Notes: generated by a model from the sequence alone, not told the origin. A DNA stretch of 64,000 nucleotides from Saccharothrix sp. S26 (GCF_021390395.1 NZ_JAJUWT010000031.1:1-64000); one strand, 5' to 3'; positions 43,737-53,900 are shown, counted from the first letter of the stretch. Translations and numbers: made by a program.

Positions 43737-46433
43737 ATGTTGCACGTGTCCGAGCTGAAGCCGCTGAACCCGACCGAGCAGGATGCGCTGGTCAAGCAGA
43801 TCGGCCTGACGCTGATGCGGGCCGCGCCGGAGGAGTGGCGGCACGTGACCGCGGAGTACCGCGCGACCGGCCGGTACTTCGAGCTGGCCGCCGAGGTGCG
43901 CACGGCTGACGGCGCGCTGCGCGCCTGGTCGCCGCCCCAGGAGGTGGCCGGCCTGTTCTCGCGGTTGCGCGCGGGCATGTACCGGGAGGGCCGGGGCAGC
44001 TGGTCCAACGCCCGGTACCAGCTGGACCACCCGTCCAGCTACAACCTGGACTTCGACCGCGCCGAACCGTCCTGGACGACGCCACCGCCGCCGCAGGCGT
44101 ACCTGGACGAGATGCGGTTCTTCCCGCGCACGGACGAGAACGTGCCGGACTGGCTGCGCCGTCGCCTCCAGCAGGCGCCGCCACCGCCGCCGCCCGTCGA
44201 CCCGCCGCAACCTCCGCGCGCGTTCCGCACGGCTCGCGTGTTCGACGGGGCCGGTCCCGGCGGTCGGCCGTCGGTGAACCGGCCGCCGGTCGCCGAAGCC
44301 GACCTCGACCTGCTGCTGAGCTACCTCGACCGCGCGCCGGTCGCGGTGATCGGGCGCGGGTTCGACGCCGACGTGCTCAACCCGGACGCGCCGGCGGTGG
44401 TGCCGGTGGCGTTCCAGACCGACGGCCTGTGGATCTGGCCCGCCGCGGTCGGCTACTACCTGCGCGCCTACGGCGTGCCGCCGGAGCCGGAGCTGGTGGA
44501 GCGGGCCAAGGCGCTGGACTTCGTGCTGCCCGAGGTGACCGAGGAGTCGCGGGTCGCCGCCGCGGCGAACCTGGGCGCGCCCGCCGCGCCGCAGGGCACC
44601 GAGCTGCCGGTCGCCCCGGTCCCGCCCGCGCCGGTCGAGCCGCCCGCCGAGGTGGGCGCGACCGTGGCCGTGCCGCTGCCCGAACCGCACGACGAGCCGC
44701 GGCCCGCGGCGGAACCGGTCGCGCCGGCGGACGTCGAGGAGACCGCGAACCTCACCGAGCTGAAGCCGGACGTCATCGAGTACGCCCAGGAGGGCCCGCC
44801 GTACCGGGTGCGGTTCGAAGAGGACGGTCCGGTGATCGACGAGCGGTACCGGCGCGAGTCCTACGCCGACGGCATGGACCTGTTCGCGCCGGCCGCGTAC
44901 GAGCGCGAGCTGAACGACACCCAGACCTGGAACCCGTTCACCGACGAGGAACCGGAACCCGAGGCCGTCGAGCGGCCCGCGGAGCCGTCGCACGAGCAGC
45001 ACCAGCACGAGCCGCTCGACGAGCGCCCGCACGACCAGCACGAGCACGACGAGCACGAGCGGCGGGACGAGCCGGAGCCGCGGCCCGCGCCGGAGCAGGC
45101 GCTCGAACCCGAGTCGCGCCACTCCGCCGCCGAGGCGGAGGTCACCGCCGAGTTCGAGGTCGACCAGGCCCGGCTCTACGCGCCGGAACGCGACGACGAG
45201 CCGTTCGACGCGCACGAGGACACCCGGTTCGACGACCACGAGAGCCAGGCGTTCACCGAGCCGGACGAGCCGCTGTTCGCCGAGCAGTCCCGTGACGACG
45301 AGCCGGAGCCCCGGTTCACCGACCACGACCGGCACGACCACGAGCACGAGCAGCACGACCACGAGCAGCACGAGCACGCCCGGCACGACCACGACGAGCA
45401 GGAGCCGCACGACCACGACGACCACGTCCGCGAAGAGCACGCCCGCGAGGAGCACCACGACGAGCCCGCCGGCCGGCCGCAGTTCGCCGAGCAGGTGCCG
45501 CCGCCGTTCGCGGACCAGGCGACCCAGTTCGCCGAGGCCGTGCAGCCGTTCGACGACGTGAGCCCGGCCGTGCCGCCGGCGCCGCCGCTGGCCCCGCCGC
45601 CGCCCGCCCAGCCGCCGCGGCCGGTCGAGCCGCGCCAGGTCACGCCGGAGGAGGAGCGCGAGCTGTCCGGCATCCGCCGCGCGCTGGACGAGCTGGACGT
45701 GCCGCCCGCCGCCTACCGGTTCGGCGAGCCCGCCGACCGCGCCTGGCTGCTGCGCACCGAGGGCCCGGACTGGGAGGTGTCGTGGTTCGACCACGGCCCC
45801 ACCAACCCGATCCGCTTCGACCGGCTGGACGACGCCGCCGCGTACCTGGTCGGCAAGCTGGTGCTGACCAACCGCCGCGTGCCGCGGCCGGCACCGATGC
45901 CCCCGCCGCCACCGCAGCGACCCCGCCCGCCGATGACCAACGGCTTCCGCGAGGAGCCGCCGCGCCGTCCCGCGCCGCCGCAGCGACCCCCGGTCGAGCC
46001 GCCCGCGCCGGTCGGGCCGCAACCGCAGCCGCAGCCCGGTGGCGTCACGACGTCCGCGCAGGAGCCCAAGCCGCAGCGGTCGTGGCCGATCAACCCGATG
46101 AACGGCGAACCGCCGCTGACCCTGTTCCGGCACAAGAAGATGGTCGAGCTGCCCGCCGGCATGGAGGTGGACCGCTTCGGCGAGGGCGAGGGCAACCTCG
46201 TCTACGCGGCGGGCACGCCGTTCGCGCAGCGCTCGCTGGTGCCGTCGTGGATCAACCGCCCGTACCACGTGTACCGGCTGCGCCGACCGGTCGAGGCGCT
46301 GACCGGCGTGGCCGTGCCGTGGTTCGAGCAGCCCGGCGGCGGCACGGCCTACCTGATGCCGAAGACGATCGACGACATGATCGCCGACGGCGTGCTGGTC
46401 GAGGTCGCGGGCCAGGAGCCCCCGGGCCACTAG
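43737..46433 (+). CDS. longer paralogue: immunity-like plus TNT-like domain
   Basis: 898 residues from ATG 43737 (GTG 43746 fits the GGGGGAAG RBS spacing better). Same order as the preceding protein: immunity-like 1-150 (MRAAPEEWRHVTAEYRATGRYFEL), FQTDGLWIWPAAVGYYLR domain, a roughly 300-residue acidic and His-rich insertion (HDRHDHEHEQHDHEQHEH) that could bind metal, a second small domain, a Pro-rich linker and TNT at the C-terminus. TNT retains DRFG (Arg813) and YHVY, but again has GNLVY and QPGGGTAY, that is, no catalytic Gln. Its stop overlaps the convergent pentapeptide gene by four bases. Confidence 0.82.
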   Translation: MLHVSELKPLNPTEQDALVKQIGLTLMRAAPEEWRHVTAEYRATGRYFELAAEVRTADGALRAWSPPQEVAGLFSRLRAGMYREGRGSWSNARYQLDHPSSYNLDFDRAEPSWTTPPPPQAYLDEMRFFPRTDENVPDWLRRRLQQAPPPPPPVDPPQPPRAFRTARVFDGAGPGGRPSVNRPPVAEADLDLLLSYLDRAPVAVIGRGFDADVLNPDAPAVVPVAFQTDGLWIWPAAVGYYLRAYGVPPEPELVERAKALDFVLPEVTEESRVAAAANLGAPAAPQGTELPVAPVPPAPVEPPAEVGATVAVPLPEPHDEPRPAAEPVAPADVEETANLTELKPDVIEYAQEGPPYRVRFEEDGPVIDERYRRESYADGMDLFAPAAYERELNDTQTWNPFTDEEPEPEAVERPAEPSHEQHQHEPLDERPHDQHEHDEHERRDEPEPRPAPEQALEPESRHSAAEAEVTAEFEVDQARLYAPERDDEPFDAHEDTRFDDHESQAFTEPDEPLFAEQSRDDEPEPRFTDHDRHDHEHEQHDHEQHEHARHDHDEQEPHDHDDHVREEHAREEHHDEPAGRPQFAEQVPPPFADQATQFAEAVQPFDDVSPAVPPAPPLAPPPPAQPPRPVEPRQVTPEEERELSGIRRALDELDVPPAAYRFGEPADRAWLLRTEGPDWEVSWFDHGPTNPIRFDRLDDAAAYLVGKLVLTNRRVPRPAPMPPPPPQRPRPPMTNGFREEPPRRPAPPQRPPVEPPAPVGPQPQPQPGGVTTSAQEPKPQRSWPINPMNGEPPLTLFRHKKMVELPAGMEVDRFGEGEGNLVYAAGTPFAQRSLVPSWINRPYHVYRLRRPVEALTGVAVPWFEQPGGGTAYLMPKTIDDMIADGVLVEVAGQEPPGH

Positions 46434-47023
46434 CCCACGCGCAGCCCGTGCGCCGCGGCGAACGCGACGGCGGTGTCCAGGTCCACCCGTGCCCCGCGCA
46501 GGGTGGCCTGGACGAGCCTGTCGGCGTCCAGCCGCGCCCCGCGCAGGTCCGCGCCCTCCAACCGGCAGCCGCGCAGCCGCGCGCCGGTCAGGTCGGCGTC
46601 ACGCAGGTCCGCGTCGCGCAGGTCGGCGTCGGCGAGGTTCGCCTCGCGCAGCCGCAGCCCGCGCAGCGACGCCTCGCGCAGCACCGCGCCGGACAGCCCG
46701 GCGAGCGTGAGATCGGTCTCGGTCAACGTGATCGGCCGCAGCACGCAGTCCGCGAACACCGACCCCAGCCACGAGCACGACGTGAACCGCGCCGACGCCA
46801 GCACCGCCCCGGTGAACCGGCAGGAGCGGAACGCGGTCGCCTTGTGCGCGGACTCGCCCAGGTCGGCGCGGTCGAACGTGCAGTCGGTGAACGTGCAGTT
46901 GGCCGTGGTCGCCCCGCGCAGGTCGGCTTCGGTGAAGTCGCACCCGACGAACGAGCGACCCTCCCACTGCTGCCCGTACAAGACCGCGTCGGTGTAGTCC
47001 TCGCCGATGATGTCCACTGTCAC
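46430..47023 (-). CDS. pentapeptide-repeat protein
   Basis: 197 residues, GTG start. Nearly the whole chain follows the A(D/N)LXX pattern (ADLRGATTANCTFTDCTFDRAD; ANLADADLRDADLRDADL), forming a right-handed quadrilateral beta-helix of about 30 repeats. MfpA/Qnr-type members protect DNA gyrase, but most have unknown targets, and no gyrase-specific loop can be picked out here. It is convergent with the toxin cluster and upstream-divergent from mdh. Confidence 0.9.
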   Translation of the reverse strand: MTVDIIGEDYTDAVLYGQQWEGRSFVGCDFTEADLRGATTANCTFTDCTFDRADLGESAHKATAFRSCRFTGAVLASARFTSCSWLGSVFADCVLRPITLTETDLTLAGLSGAVLREASLRGLRLREANLADADLRDADLRDADLTGARLRGCRLEGADLRGARLDADRLVQATLRGARVDLDTAVAFAAAHGLRVG

Positions 47024-47109
47024 ACCTTGTCATCGTCGCCCAGTTGGTAACCTCCGACCTGCCGGGCAACCCGCCCGGTGCGCGGTCCCGGAGTAGAGAC
47101 CGCCGCTGA

Positions 47110-48162
<1,053 letters not shown>

Positions 48163-48173
48163 GCCGCACACCG

Positions 48174-48202
48174 CGGGAGGGCCGCCGCCGGTGGCCCTCC
48201 CG
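48174..48202 (+). terminator. 10-bp stem-loop after mdh
   Basis: CGGGAGGGCC (48174-48183) pairs with GGCCCTCCCG (48193-48202), beginning 12 bases after the mdh stop. Confidence 0.75.
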
Positions 48203-48217
48203 TGGCATGTTGGGTGC

Positions 48218-49027
48218 ATGGACTCCTGGCCCGTGCCGACCCCGAACCTGCCCTCCGACGTGCACCCGGCGCTCGCCGCCACCGCGCTCGCCGCGTCGGC
48301 CGCCTACGGCCGGGCCAGGCGGGAGTTCACCCGCGCGCAGCTGCGGGAGGAGATCGCCGACGGCGCGGACGGCACGCCGACCATGCGGGTGGACGCGATC
48401 GTGGAGGCCGCGATCGCCGAGGCCGCGGCGGCGGCGGGCGCGAACCTGCTGTCCGAGGAGGCCGGCTTCCTCGACCACGGTTCGGCCGCGACGCTCGTGA
48501 TCGACCCGGTGGACGGCTCCGCGAACGCCGCCATGGGCGTGCCGCTGTCGTGCTTCGCGGGTGCGCTGGTGATCGACGACCAGCCGGTCGAGGCGCTCAC
48601 CGTGTGGTTCGACACCGGCCGGGCCTGGTCGGCCCACGCGGGCAGGCCCACGCCCTACCGCACCACCGGCCGCACCGCCCTCAAGAGGGCTTCGGTCTGC
48701 CTGATGCGGCCCAAGCGCGGCCACGAGGCGGCTTGGACGCGCGTGGCGAACGAGGCCGAACGCGTCCGCATCCTCGCCACCACGTGTCTGGAGGCGGTCC
48801 TGGTCGCCGAGGGCGCGGTGGACGCGTTCGCCGACCCCGGCTCGGACACCCACCGCCTGATGGACCTCATCGCCGCCCTCGTCACGGTGCCCGCCGCCGG
48901 GGGAGCGCTGCTCGACCTGCGCGGCCGGCCGCTCACCTTCGACCTCGACCTGTCCCGCCGCTGGTCCGGCATCGCCGCGGCCACGCCCGCCCTGGCCGAC
49001 GACCTGATCACCACCATCCTGGGCTGA
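48218..49027 (+). CDS. inositol monophosphatase-like phosphatase
   Basis: 269 residues from ATG 48218. Starting earlier would run into the mdh terminator. The Mg-dependent FIG superfamily is shown by LLSEEAGF (Glu-Glu metal ligands), DPVDGSANAAMGVPLSCF (the DPxDGTxN signature with Ser for Thr) and GSDTHRLMDLIAA near the C-terminus in place of the usual WDxAA. The substrate could be inositol phosphate, a sugar bisphosphate or 3'-phosphoadenosine phosphate. The altered third motif leaves this open. Confidence 0.88.
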   Translation: MDSWPVPTPNLPSDVHPALAATALAASAAYGRARREFTRAQLREEIADGADGTPTMRVDAIVEAAIAEAAAAAGANLLSEEAGFLDHGSAATLVIDPVDGSANAAMGVPLSCFAGALVIDDQPVEALTVWFDTGRAWSAHAGRPTPYRTTGRTALKRASVCLMRPKRGHEAAWTRVANEAERVRILATTCLEAVLVAEGAVDAFADPGSDTHRLMDLIAALVTVPAAGGALLDLRGRPLTFDLDLSRRWSGIAAATPALADDLITTILG

Positions 49028-49052
49028 CACCGCTCCCAGGTGGCCGTTTCGC

Positions 49053-49958
49053 TCAGCCGCGGTACCACCGGGCGGTCCGCTCGATCGCCTGCTCGTGCGG
49101 CGTCACGGTGAACGGCCCGAACGCGGCCTCGAACGCGGAGTGGTCCACCACCCACGGCGCGGTCCGCTGGTGGTCCATCTCGCCCGAGCCGCGCAACCGC
49201 TTGTCGAACAGCGCGGCCACCGCGACGGCGAACGCGGGCAGCCGCAGGGGCTCGCGGTCGTTGCCGAGCACCCGGCCGGCCAGCGCCACGAACTCCCGCA
49301 CGGTCACCGTCTCGGCGGCGGGCGTATGCCACACCCCGCCGTCGGCGCGCTCGTCGTCGCCCAGCAGGATCTGAGCCCGTGCCGTGTCACCCAGGTAGGC
49401 GAATGTGTGCGGCTGGTCCAGCGGCCAGAACCACATCGCCGACCGGCCCGCTGCCATCGGCTTGAGCACCAGCTCGCCGGGCAGCGAGCCCGTGCCGCCC
49501 GGCCCGTAGTAGTCCGACGACCGGCCCGTGGCCACGGGCACCTCCGCCGACCGCAAGCGCTTGCCCAGCTCGCTGCGCAGGCGCTCCTTCGCACCCGCCG
49601 GCCGTTCCGGCGCGTCCTCCCGCAACGGGCCCGACACCGGCCCGTACGCGTACAGGTTGTCCGCGTAGACGATCTTCGCGCCCACGGCCTCCGCCGCCGC
49701 GATCGCGTTCTCCACCATCGTCGGCAGCCTCGCGGCCCAGTCGGGGTACGGCACGTTGGCCGCCAGGTGGATCACCGACGCGCCCTCGACGGCATCGAGC
49801 GTCGACGCCCGGTCCATCAGGTCGGCCCGAACGTCCTGCGCGCCCTCCGGAACTCCACCTGAACGTGTGACGGCGCGAACCTCCCGGCCCTCCGCCACCA
49901 ACTGCCGGGTGATCTCCCGCCCGATACCCCGCCCCGCACCCAGCACGACTACCGTCAT
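49053..49958 (-). CDS. NAD(P)-dependent epimerase-like oxidoreductase
   Basis: 301 residues. N-terminal VVVLGAGRGIGREITRQLVAEG (Gly-rich Rossmann), VIHLAANVPYP, YADNLYAYGPVSGPL (Tyr in place) and SSDYYGPGG: extended SDR of the epimerase/dehydratase group. The catalytic YxxxK is degenerate, as in NmrA-like and atypical members. It is paired divergently with a TetR gene across overlapping palindromes at 49989-50013 and is probably repressed by it. The substrate is unknown. Confidence 0.88.
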   Translation of the reverse strand: MTVVVLGAGRGIGREITRQLVAEGREVRAVTRSGGVPEGAQDVRADLMDRASTLDAVEGASVIHLAANVPYPDWAARLPTMVENAIAAAEAVGAKIVYADNLYAYGPVSGPLREDAPERPAGAKERLRSELGKRLRSAEVPVATGRSSDYYGPGGTGSLPGELVLKPMAAGRSAMWFWPLDQPHTFAYLGDTARAQILLGDDERADGGVWHTPAAETVTVREFVALAGRVLGNDREPLRLPAFAVAVAALFDKRLRGSGEMDHQRTAPWVVDHSAFEAAFGPFTVTPHEQAIERTARWYRG

Positions 49959-49988
49959 GACGCCCCCTCGTGTGAAGCTCTCACTGTT

Positions 49989-50013
49989 GTTAGAGGTTCT
50001 AACAGAAGTTAGA
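49989..50013. promoter_or_regulatory. overlapping TetR-type operator dyads
   Basis: GTTAGA-GGT-TCTAAC (49989-50003) is a perfect palindrome. The TCTAAC half also pairs with GTTAGA at 50008-50013 across AGAA. Three half-sites in 25 bases between the divergent epimerase and TetR starts fit binding of TetR dimers to control both genes. Confidence 0.75.
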
Positions 50014-50037
50014 GTGGGTTTGTCAAGGAGGGCAGCA

Positions 50038-50736
50038 GTGGTCAACGTCCGCCGGGAGCGGTACCGCGAGGACACGAAAGCCGAGGCCAAGCGCATCGCG
50101 CTGGAGCAGTTGGCCGAACTCGGGGTGGCCGGGATCTCGGTCAACGCCATCGCCAAGCGCATGGGCGTGACGGGTCCGGCGCTCTACCGGTACTTCAAGG
50201 GGCGCGACGACCTGCTCAACGAGCTGATCCGCGACGCGTGGCGCGACCTCGCGGAGGCCGCGGAGGCGGCGGTCGCGGCCTCCGCGGGCGAGTCTTCACC
50301 TGATCGGGTGCGTGCGTTCGGTGAGGCGTTCCGGACGTGGGCCGTCACCCAGCCGCACCGCTACCTGCTGCTGTTCGGCACGCCGCTGCCGGGCTACCAC
50401 GCGCCGGAGGACACGGTCCTCTTGGCGCACCGCACGATGAGCGCGTTGCTCGGCGTCCTGCCGCGCGAGGGCGGGGCCGCGGCCGGACCGTCCACGTTGG
50501 ACGACCAGCTCGTGGCCTGGGCCGGCTCGCGCGGCGAGGGGGACGTGCCCCCCGCCGTGCTGCTCACCGCCATGCGTGCGTTCACCAGGCTGCACGGCGT
50601 GCTCAGCCTGGAGGTCTCCGGCCAGTTCGGGCCCATGGGGATCGACCCGGCGCTGCTCTACCGCGCCGAGGTCGAGTCCTTGATCCTGGGTGATTCGGAG
50701 GCCCGCGGCTCGACCAGGCTGTCGGGGCCGGGGTAG
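50038..50736 (+). CDS. TetR family regulator
   Basis: 232 residues from GTG 50038, with AAGGAGG at about 50025. HTH: KRIALEQLAELGVAGISVNAIAKRMGVTGPALYRYFKGRDDLL. The C-terminal TetR_C_13-like domain has FRTWAVTQPHRYLLLFGTPLPGY, found in many actinomycete repressors. Likely repressor of the divergent epimerase. Its last 79 bases overlap the convergent DUF1918 gene. Confidence 0.92.
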   Translation: MVNVRRERYREDTKAEAKRIALEQLAELGVAGISVNAIAKRMGVTGPALYRYFKGRDDLLNELIRDAWRDLAEAAEAAVAASAGESSPDRVRAFGEAFRTWAVTQPHRYLLLFGTPLPGYHAPEDTVLLAHRTMSALLGVLPREGGAAAGPSTLDDQLVAWAGSRGEGDVPPAVLLTAMRAFTRLHGVLSLEVSGQFGPMGIDPALLYRAEVESLILGDSEARGSTRLSGPG

Positions 50737-50882
50737 ACCAGCCCTTCGTGGCCGTCGGAGAAGCGGACCCGATACGGGGGCGCACCTTCCGGGCCGCGCA
50801 CTTCGAGGATCTCGCCGACCGTCTCGTCGAGGCCCACCGCGCGGCTGTGGATGTGCAACCGGTCGCCTACTGTCGCGTGCAT
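50658..50882 (-). CDS. DUF1918 protein
   Basis: 74 residues from ATG 50882 with GGAGGTG upstream. The SH3-like core HATVGDRLHIHSRAVG, GEILEVRGPEGAPPYRVRF and DGHEGLVYPGPD is the complete DUF1918 family, usually about 60 residues. Here a short tail reads into the 3' end of the TetR gene. These small proteins are widespread in actinomycetes, often stress-linked, with no known biochemical role. Confidence 0.9.
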   Translation of the reverse strand: MHATVGDRLHIHSRAVGLDETVGEILEVRGPEGAPPYRVRFSDGHEGLVYPGPDSLVEPRASESPRIKDSTSAR

Positions 50883-50949
50883 CTGCAACACCTCCGGTGC
50901 GTCACAGCGTAGGACTGTTCCGAAGGTACCGACAGCCTGGCATTTCCGC

Positions 50950-51345
50950 TCAGGCGCAGGCGTTGGACAGCTTGGCCACCCGGTCCAGCTTCTCCTGCGA
51001 CCAGGCCGCGATGTTGGCCGGGTTCAGGTCCTCCAGCGTCACCTGGCTCATGGTGTCCGAGACGCCGGTGATGGCGTCCTGGAGCGTGGTGTCGCCCGCC
51101 TTCGCGGCCAGCGCGTTCAGCTCCTCGGCCTTCTTCTGGGTCTCCTCCAGCGCCTTCTGCGGGTCGGTGGCGTCGGGCGTGAAGCCGGCCAGCTTGAGCG
51201 CTTCGACGCACAGCTGCGCCTTGTCCGCCGCCTGGCCGACCTGGTTGGCCGTGTCCGAGGCCTGCTGCACGGCCTCGCAACCGGACACCGCGGCCGCGAG
51301 TCCCATCGCCAGCAGGAGAGTGGCTAGCGGACGACCTGCGCGCAT
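50950..51345 (-). CDS. small lipoprotein with helical domain
   Basis: 131 residues. Lipoprotein signal peptide: MRAGRPLATLLLAMGLAAA followed by lipobox VSGC (Cys23). The mature part is predicted helical (ASDTANQVGQAADKAQLCVE; ETQKKAEELNALAAKAGD) with two further Cys, possibly disulphide-linked. No named family. Function unknown. Confidence 0.82.
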   Translation of the reverse strand: MRAGRPLATLLLAMGLAAAVSGCEAVQQASDTANQVGQAADKAQLCVEALKLAGFTPDATDPQKALEETQKKAEELNALAAKAGDTTLQDAITGVSDTMSQVTLEDLNPANIAAWSQEKLDRVAKLSNACA

Positions 51346-51383
51346 GAGGTGCTCCCGTTCTTCGTTGACCGTTTCGTCCGACT

Positions 51384-52337
51384 CTACCGACGCGCGTAGA
51401 GCCGACGCACCACGTCATCGATTTCCGGCTCGACCACCACCAGGTCGTGGACCTCGGCCCGGGCGGCCACGGCGGAGATCAACGCCGCCGCCGTGGTCTC
51501 GGCCCGGCGGAACGTGAGGTGCTGTCGCAAACCGTTGAGTTCCACCTTCGTCGCCGTCACGCCGGGCAGCCCGTCGAGGTCCGCCGGCCGTTCCAGGTCG
51601 ATCACCAGCACCCGTTCGGGCGCGACCTCGGCGCGCAACGCGTCCAGCGGCCCGTCCGCGAGCACCGTGCCGCGGTCGATCACCACGAGCCTCGGGCACA
51701 ACCGCTCGATGTCGTCCAGGTCGTGCGTGGTGAGCAACAGCGTCGTGCCGCGCCGCGCGTTGAGGTCGGACAGGAACTCCCGCAGCCGTTCCTTGGACTC
51801 CAGGTCGAGCCCGATCGTCGGCTCGTCCAGCACCAACAACTCCGGCCCGTGCAACAGCGACGCCGTGACCTCGCCCCGCATCCGCTGCCCCAACGACAAC
51901 TGCCGCACCGGCGTGTCCAGGAACGGGCCGAGCTCCAACAGCTCGACGCACTCCCGCAACCGGCTCGCGTGATCCCCGCGCGGCACCCGGTAGATCGCCC
52001 GCAACAACTCGAAGCTGTCCCGCAACGGCAGGTCCCACCACAGCTGGCTGCGCTGCCCGAACACCACGCCGATGCGCCGCGCCAACTCCCGCCTGCCCCG
52101 CGACGGGTCCACCCCGCACACCCGCACGTGCCCGGACGTCGGCACCAGGATCCCGGTCAGCATCTTGATGGTGGTCGACTTGCCCGCCCCGTTGGGCCCG
52201 ACGTACCCGACGGCCTCGCCCGCCGCCACGTCGAACCCGACGTCCTCGACCGCCCGCACCACCCGCCGTTCCCGCCGGAACCGGCCGACCTTCGTCGTCA
52301 CGGTGAACTCACGGCACAGCTCGCGCACCTCGATCAT
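51384..52337 (-). CDS. ABC transporter ATP-binding protein
   Basis: 317 residues. Walker A GPNGAGKSTTIK, Q-loop FGQRSQLWWDL, signature LSLGQRMRGEV, Walker B LLVLDEPTIGLD and switch His in LLTTHDLDD. The C-terminal extension of about 80 residues (PERVLVIDLERPADL onward) is seen in NatA-like ABC-2 exporters. The ATG overlaps the preceding permease stop by four bases, so the three genes form one operon. Confidence 0.95.
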   Translation of the reverse strand: MIEVRELCREFTVTTKVGRFRRERRVVRAVEDVGFDVAAGEAVGYVGPNGAGKSTTIKMLTGILVPTSGHVRVCGVDPSRGRRELARRIGVVFGQRSQLWWDLPLRDSFELLRAIYRVPRGDHASRLRECVELLELGPFLDTPVRQLSLGQRMRGEVTASLLHGPELLVLDEPTIGLDLESKERLREFLSDLNARRGTTLLLTTHDLDDIERLCPRLVVIDRGTVLADGPLDALRAEVAPERVLVIDLERPADLDGLPGVTATKVELNGLRQHLTFRRAETTAAALISAVAARAEVHDLVVVEPEIDDVVRRLYARR

Positions 52338-53131
52338 GACCCGGTCCCTCGGTAGTGCCGGACGGCGGTGCGCCAGACCACCCCGGCGACGACGGCCGCG
52401 ACCACCGCGACCACTGGCGAAACCCACCCCAGGAACCCCGGACCACCCAACGGGTCCGCCCGGCCCAGCAACGCCAGGCTGGGGTAGTAGGCGACGAACG
52501 CGCCGGGCACGACGAACGCGAAGAACCGTCGCAACCAGGGGCCGTAGACCGTGGCGGGGTAGGACGTGAAGGCGTTGCTGCCGTAGGTCACCGTGTTGGC
52601 CAACTCCTGGCCGTCCACGACCCAGAAGCACACCGCGTTGGCCGCCACCCAGATCGACGAGAAGATCACCGCCCCGCTGACCGGTGCCGCGACCACCAAC
52701 CACACGGCCCACCCCGACCACTGGATGTCGTTGTGGCTCAAGGCGTAGACCATCGAACCGACCCCGGCGACGATGCGCCCCACCTTCCTCAGGTGCAGGT
52801 CGGACGCCATCATCTGGGCCAACGTCCCGAGTGGCCGCAACAACAGCACGTCGAACGTCCCGGTGCGGATGTAAGTCGGCAACTCGTCCAACTGCCCGGC
52901 CACCATGTCCGCGATCCCGAACGCCGTGCCCGCGATCGCGTACATCAACACGACTTCCGCGACCGAGAACCCGCCCAACGCGCTGACCCGGTTGAACAGC
53001 ACCAGGATGATCGCCAACTCGGCCAACTGGTTGATGGCCTGCGCGACGCACTGCAGGGCGAACGACGTCCGGTAGGACATCTGCCCCCGCAACCGCGCCC
53101 CGACGAGCTTCAGGTAGACACCCTCAGCCAC
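52334..53131 (-). CDS. ABC-2 permease (DUF990 type), second subunit
   Basis: 265 residues, six membrane helices, for example FALQCVAQAINQLAELAIILVLF and VVAVVAAVVAGVVW. The cytoplasmic start YLKLVGARLRGQMSYRTSF is typical of DUF990 permeases. It forms a heterodimer with the neighbouring permease. It starts eight bases before the end of that gene and overlaps the ATPase start. Confidence 0.9.
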   Translation of the reverse strand: MAEGVYLKLVGARLRGQMSYRTSFALQCVAQAINQLAELAIILVLFNRVSALGGFSVAEVVLMYAIAGTAFGIADMVAGQLDELPTYIRTGTFDVLLLRPLGTLAQMMASDLHLRKVGRIVAGVGSMVYALSHNDIQWSGWAVWLVVAAPVSGAVIFSSIWVAANAVCFWVVDGQELANTVTYGSNAFTSYPATVYGPWLRRFFAFVVPGAFVAYYPSLALLGRADPLGGPGFLGWVSPVVAVVAAVVAGVVWRTAVRHYRGTGS

Positions 53132-53900
53132 CCTGCACCACCACCTTGCGCACCGCGCGGTTCAACACCAAGTGCCCCAAGGCAAGCACCACGGCAGCCC
53201 AGAACGCCTGCCTCGACAAGAACGGCCAAGGCGACCCGCGCTCCAAGAAAACGTCCACGGGCGCCTGCAACATCGCCGCGAACGGCGTCGACCAGACGAT
53301 CGGCAGCGCCCAGTCGGGGAAGAACGCGAGCGGCACCGCCAACCCGCACAACAACCACGTCAGTGCCGTGTAGAGCGCTTGGACACCCCGGTTGTCCAGC
53401 AGCCAGAACGTGGTCGCGTTGAGCAGGAAGCGCATCCCGAAGCTGACCGCCAACGCCAACCCCACGCTGACCGCGAACACGGGCAGCACACCGACCGAAG
53501 GCCACCGGAAGGGAAAGAACAGCGCCCCGAACACGACCGGCGGCCCAAACCTCACCAGCACCGCGAACCCGGCGCGCCCCACGTCCTCCGCGAACAGCGC
53601 CATCTGCAAGTGCCAAGGCCGGTACAGGTCGACCACCACATCACCACTGCGCACCCGCTCGGCCAACTGCCCGTCCCCCCACAGCACCACCACCGCCATG
53701 AGCCCTTGCCCGAGCCACACATACGTAGCCGCCGCCGCCACGTCATAACCGGCGATGTCACCCTGCCCGACAGCGGCCATCAACACGGCCAACCTGAGCA
53801 GCCCGAACGCGACGTTCGTCGCCATCCCGGCGACCATCGCTCGCCGATAAGTGGAATACCTGCGAAACCCCGCCAGCGCCAGCACCACGTAAGCGCGCAC
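53124..53900 (-). CDS. ABC-2 permease (DUF990 type), first subunit
   Basis: 258 residues. Six helices with the N-terminal segment AGFRRYSTYRRAMVAGMATN, VYLWLGQG-like loop (ATYVWLGQGLMAVVVLWGD) and RSGDVVVDLYRPWHLQM, a hallmark of this family. First gene of the leftward ABC exporter operon. The exported compound is unknown. Confidence 0.9.
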   Translation of the reverse strand: MRAYVVLALAGFRRYSTYRRAMVAGMATNVAFGLLRLAVLMAAVGQGDIAGYDVAAAATYVWLGQGLMAVVVLWGDGQLAERVRSGDVVVDLYRPWHLQMALFAEDVGRAGFAVLVRFGPPVVFGALFFPFRWPSVGVLPVFAVSVGLALAVSFGMRFLLNATTFWLLDNRGVQALYTALTWLLCGLAVPLAFFPDWALPIVWSTPFAAMLQAPVDVFLERGSPWPFLSRQAFWAAVVLALGHLVLNRAVRKVVVQGG

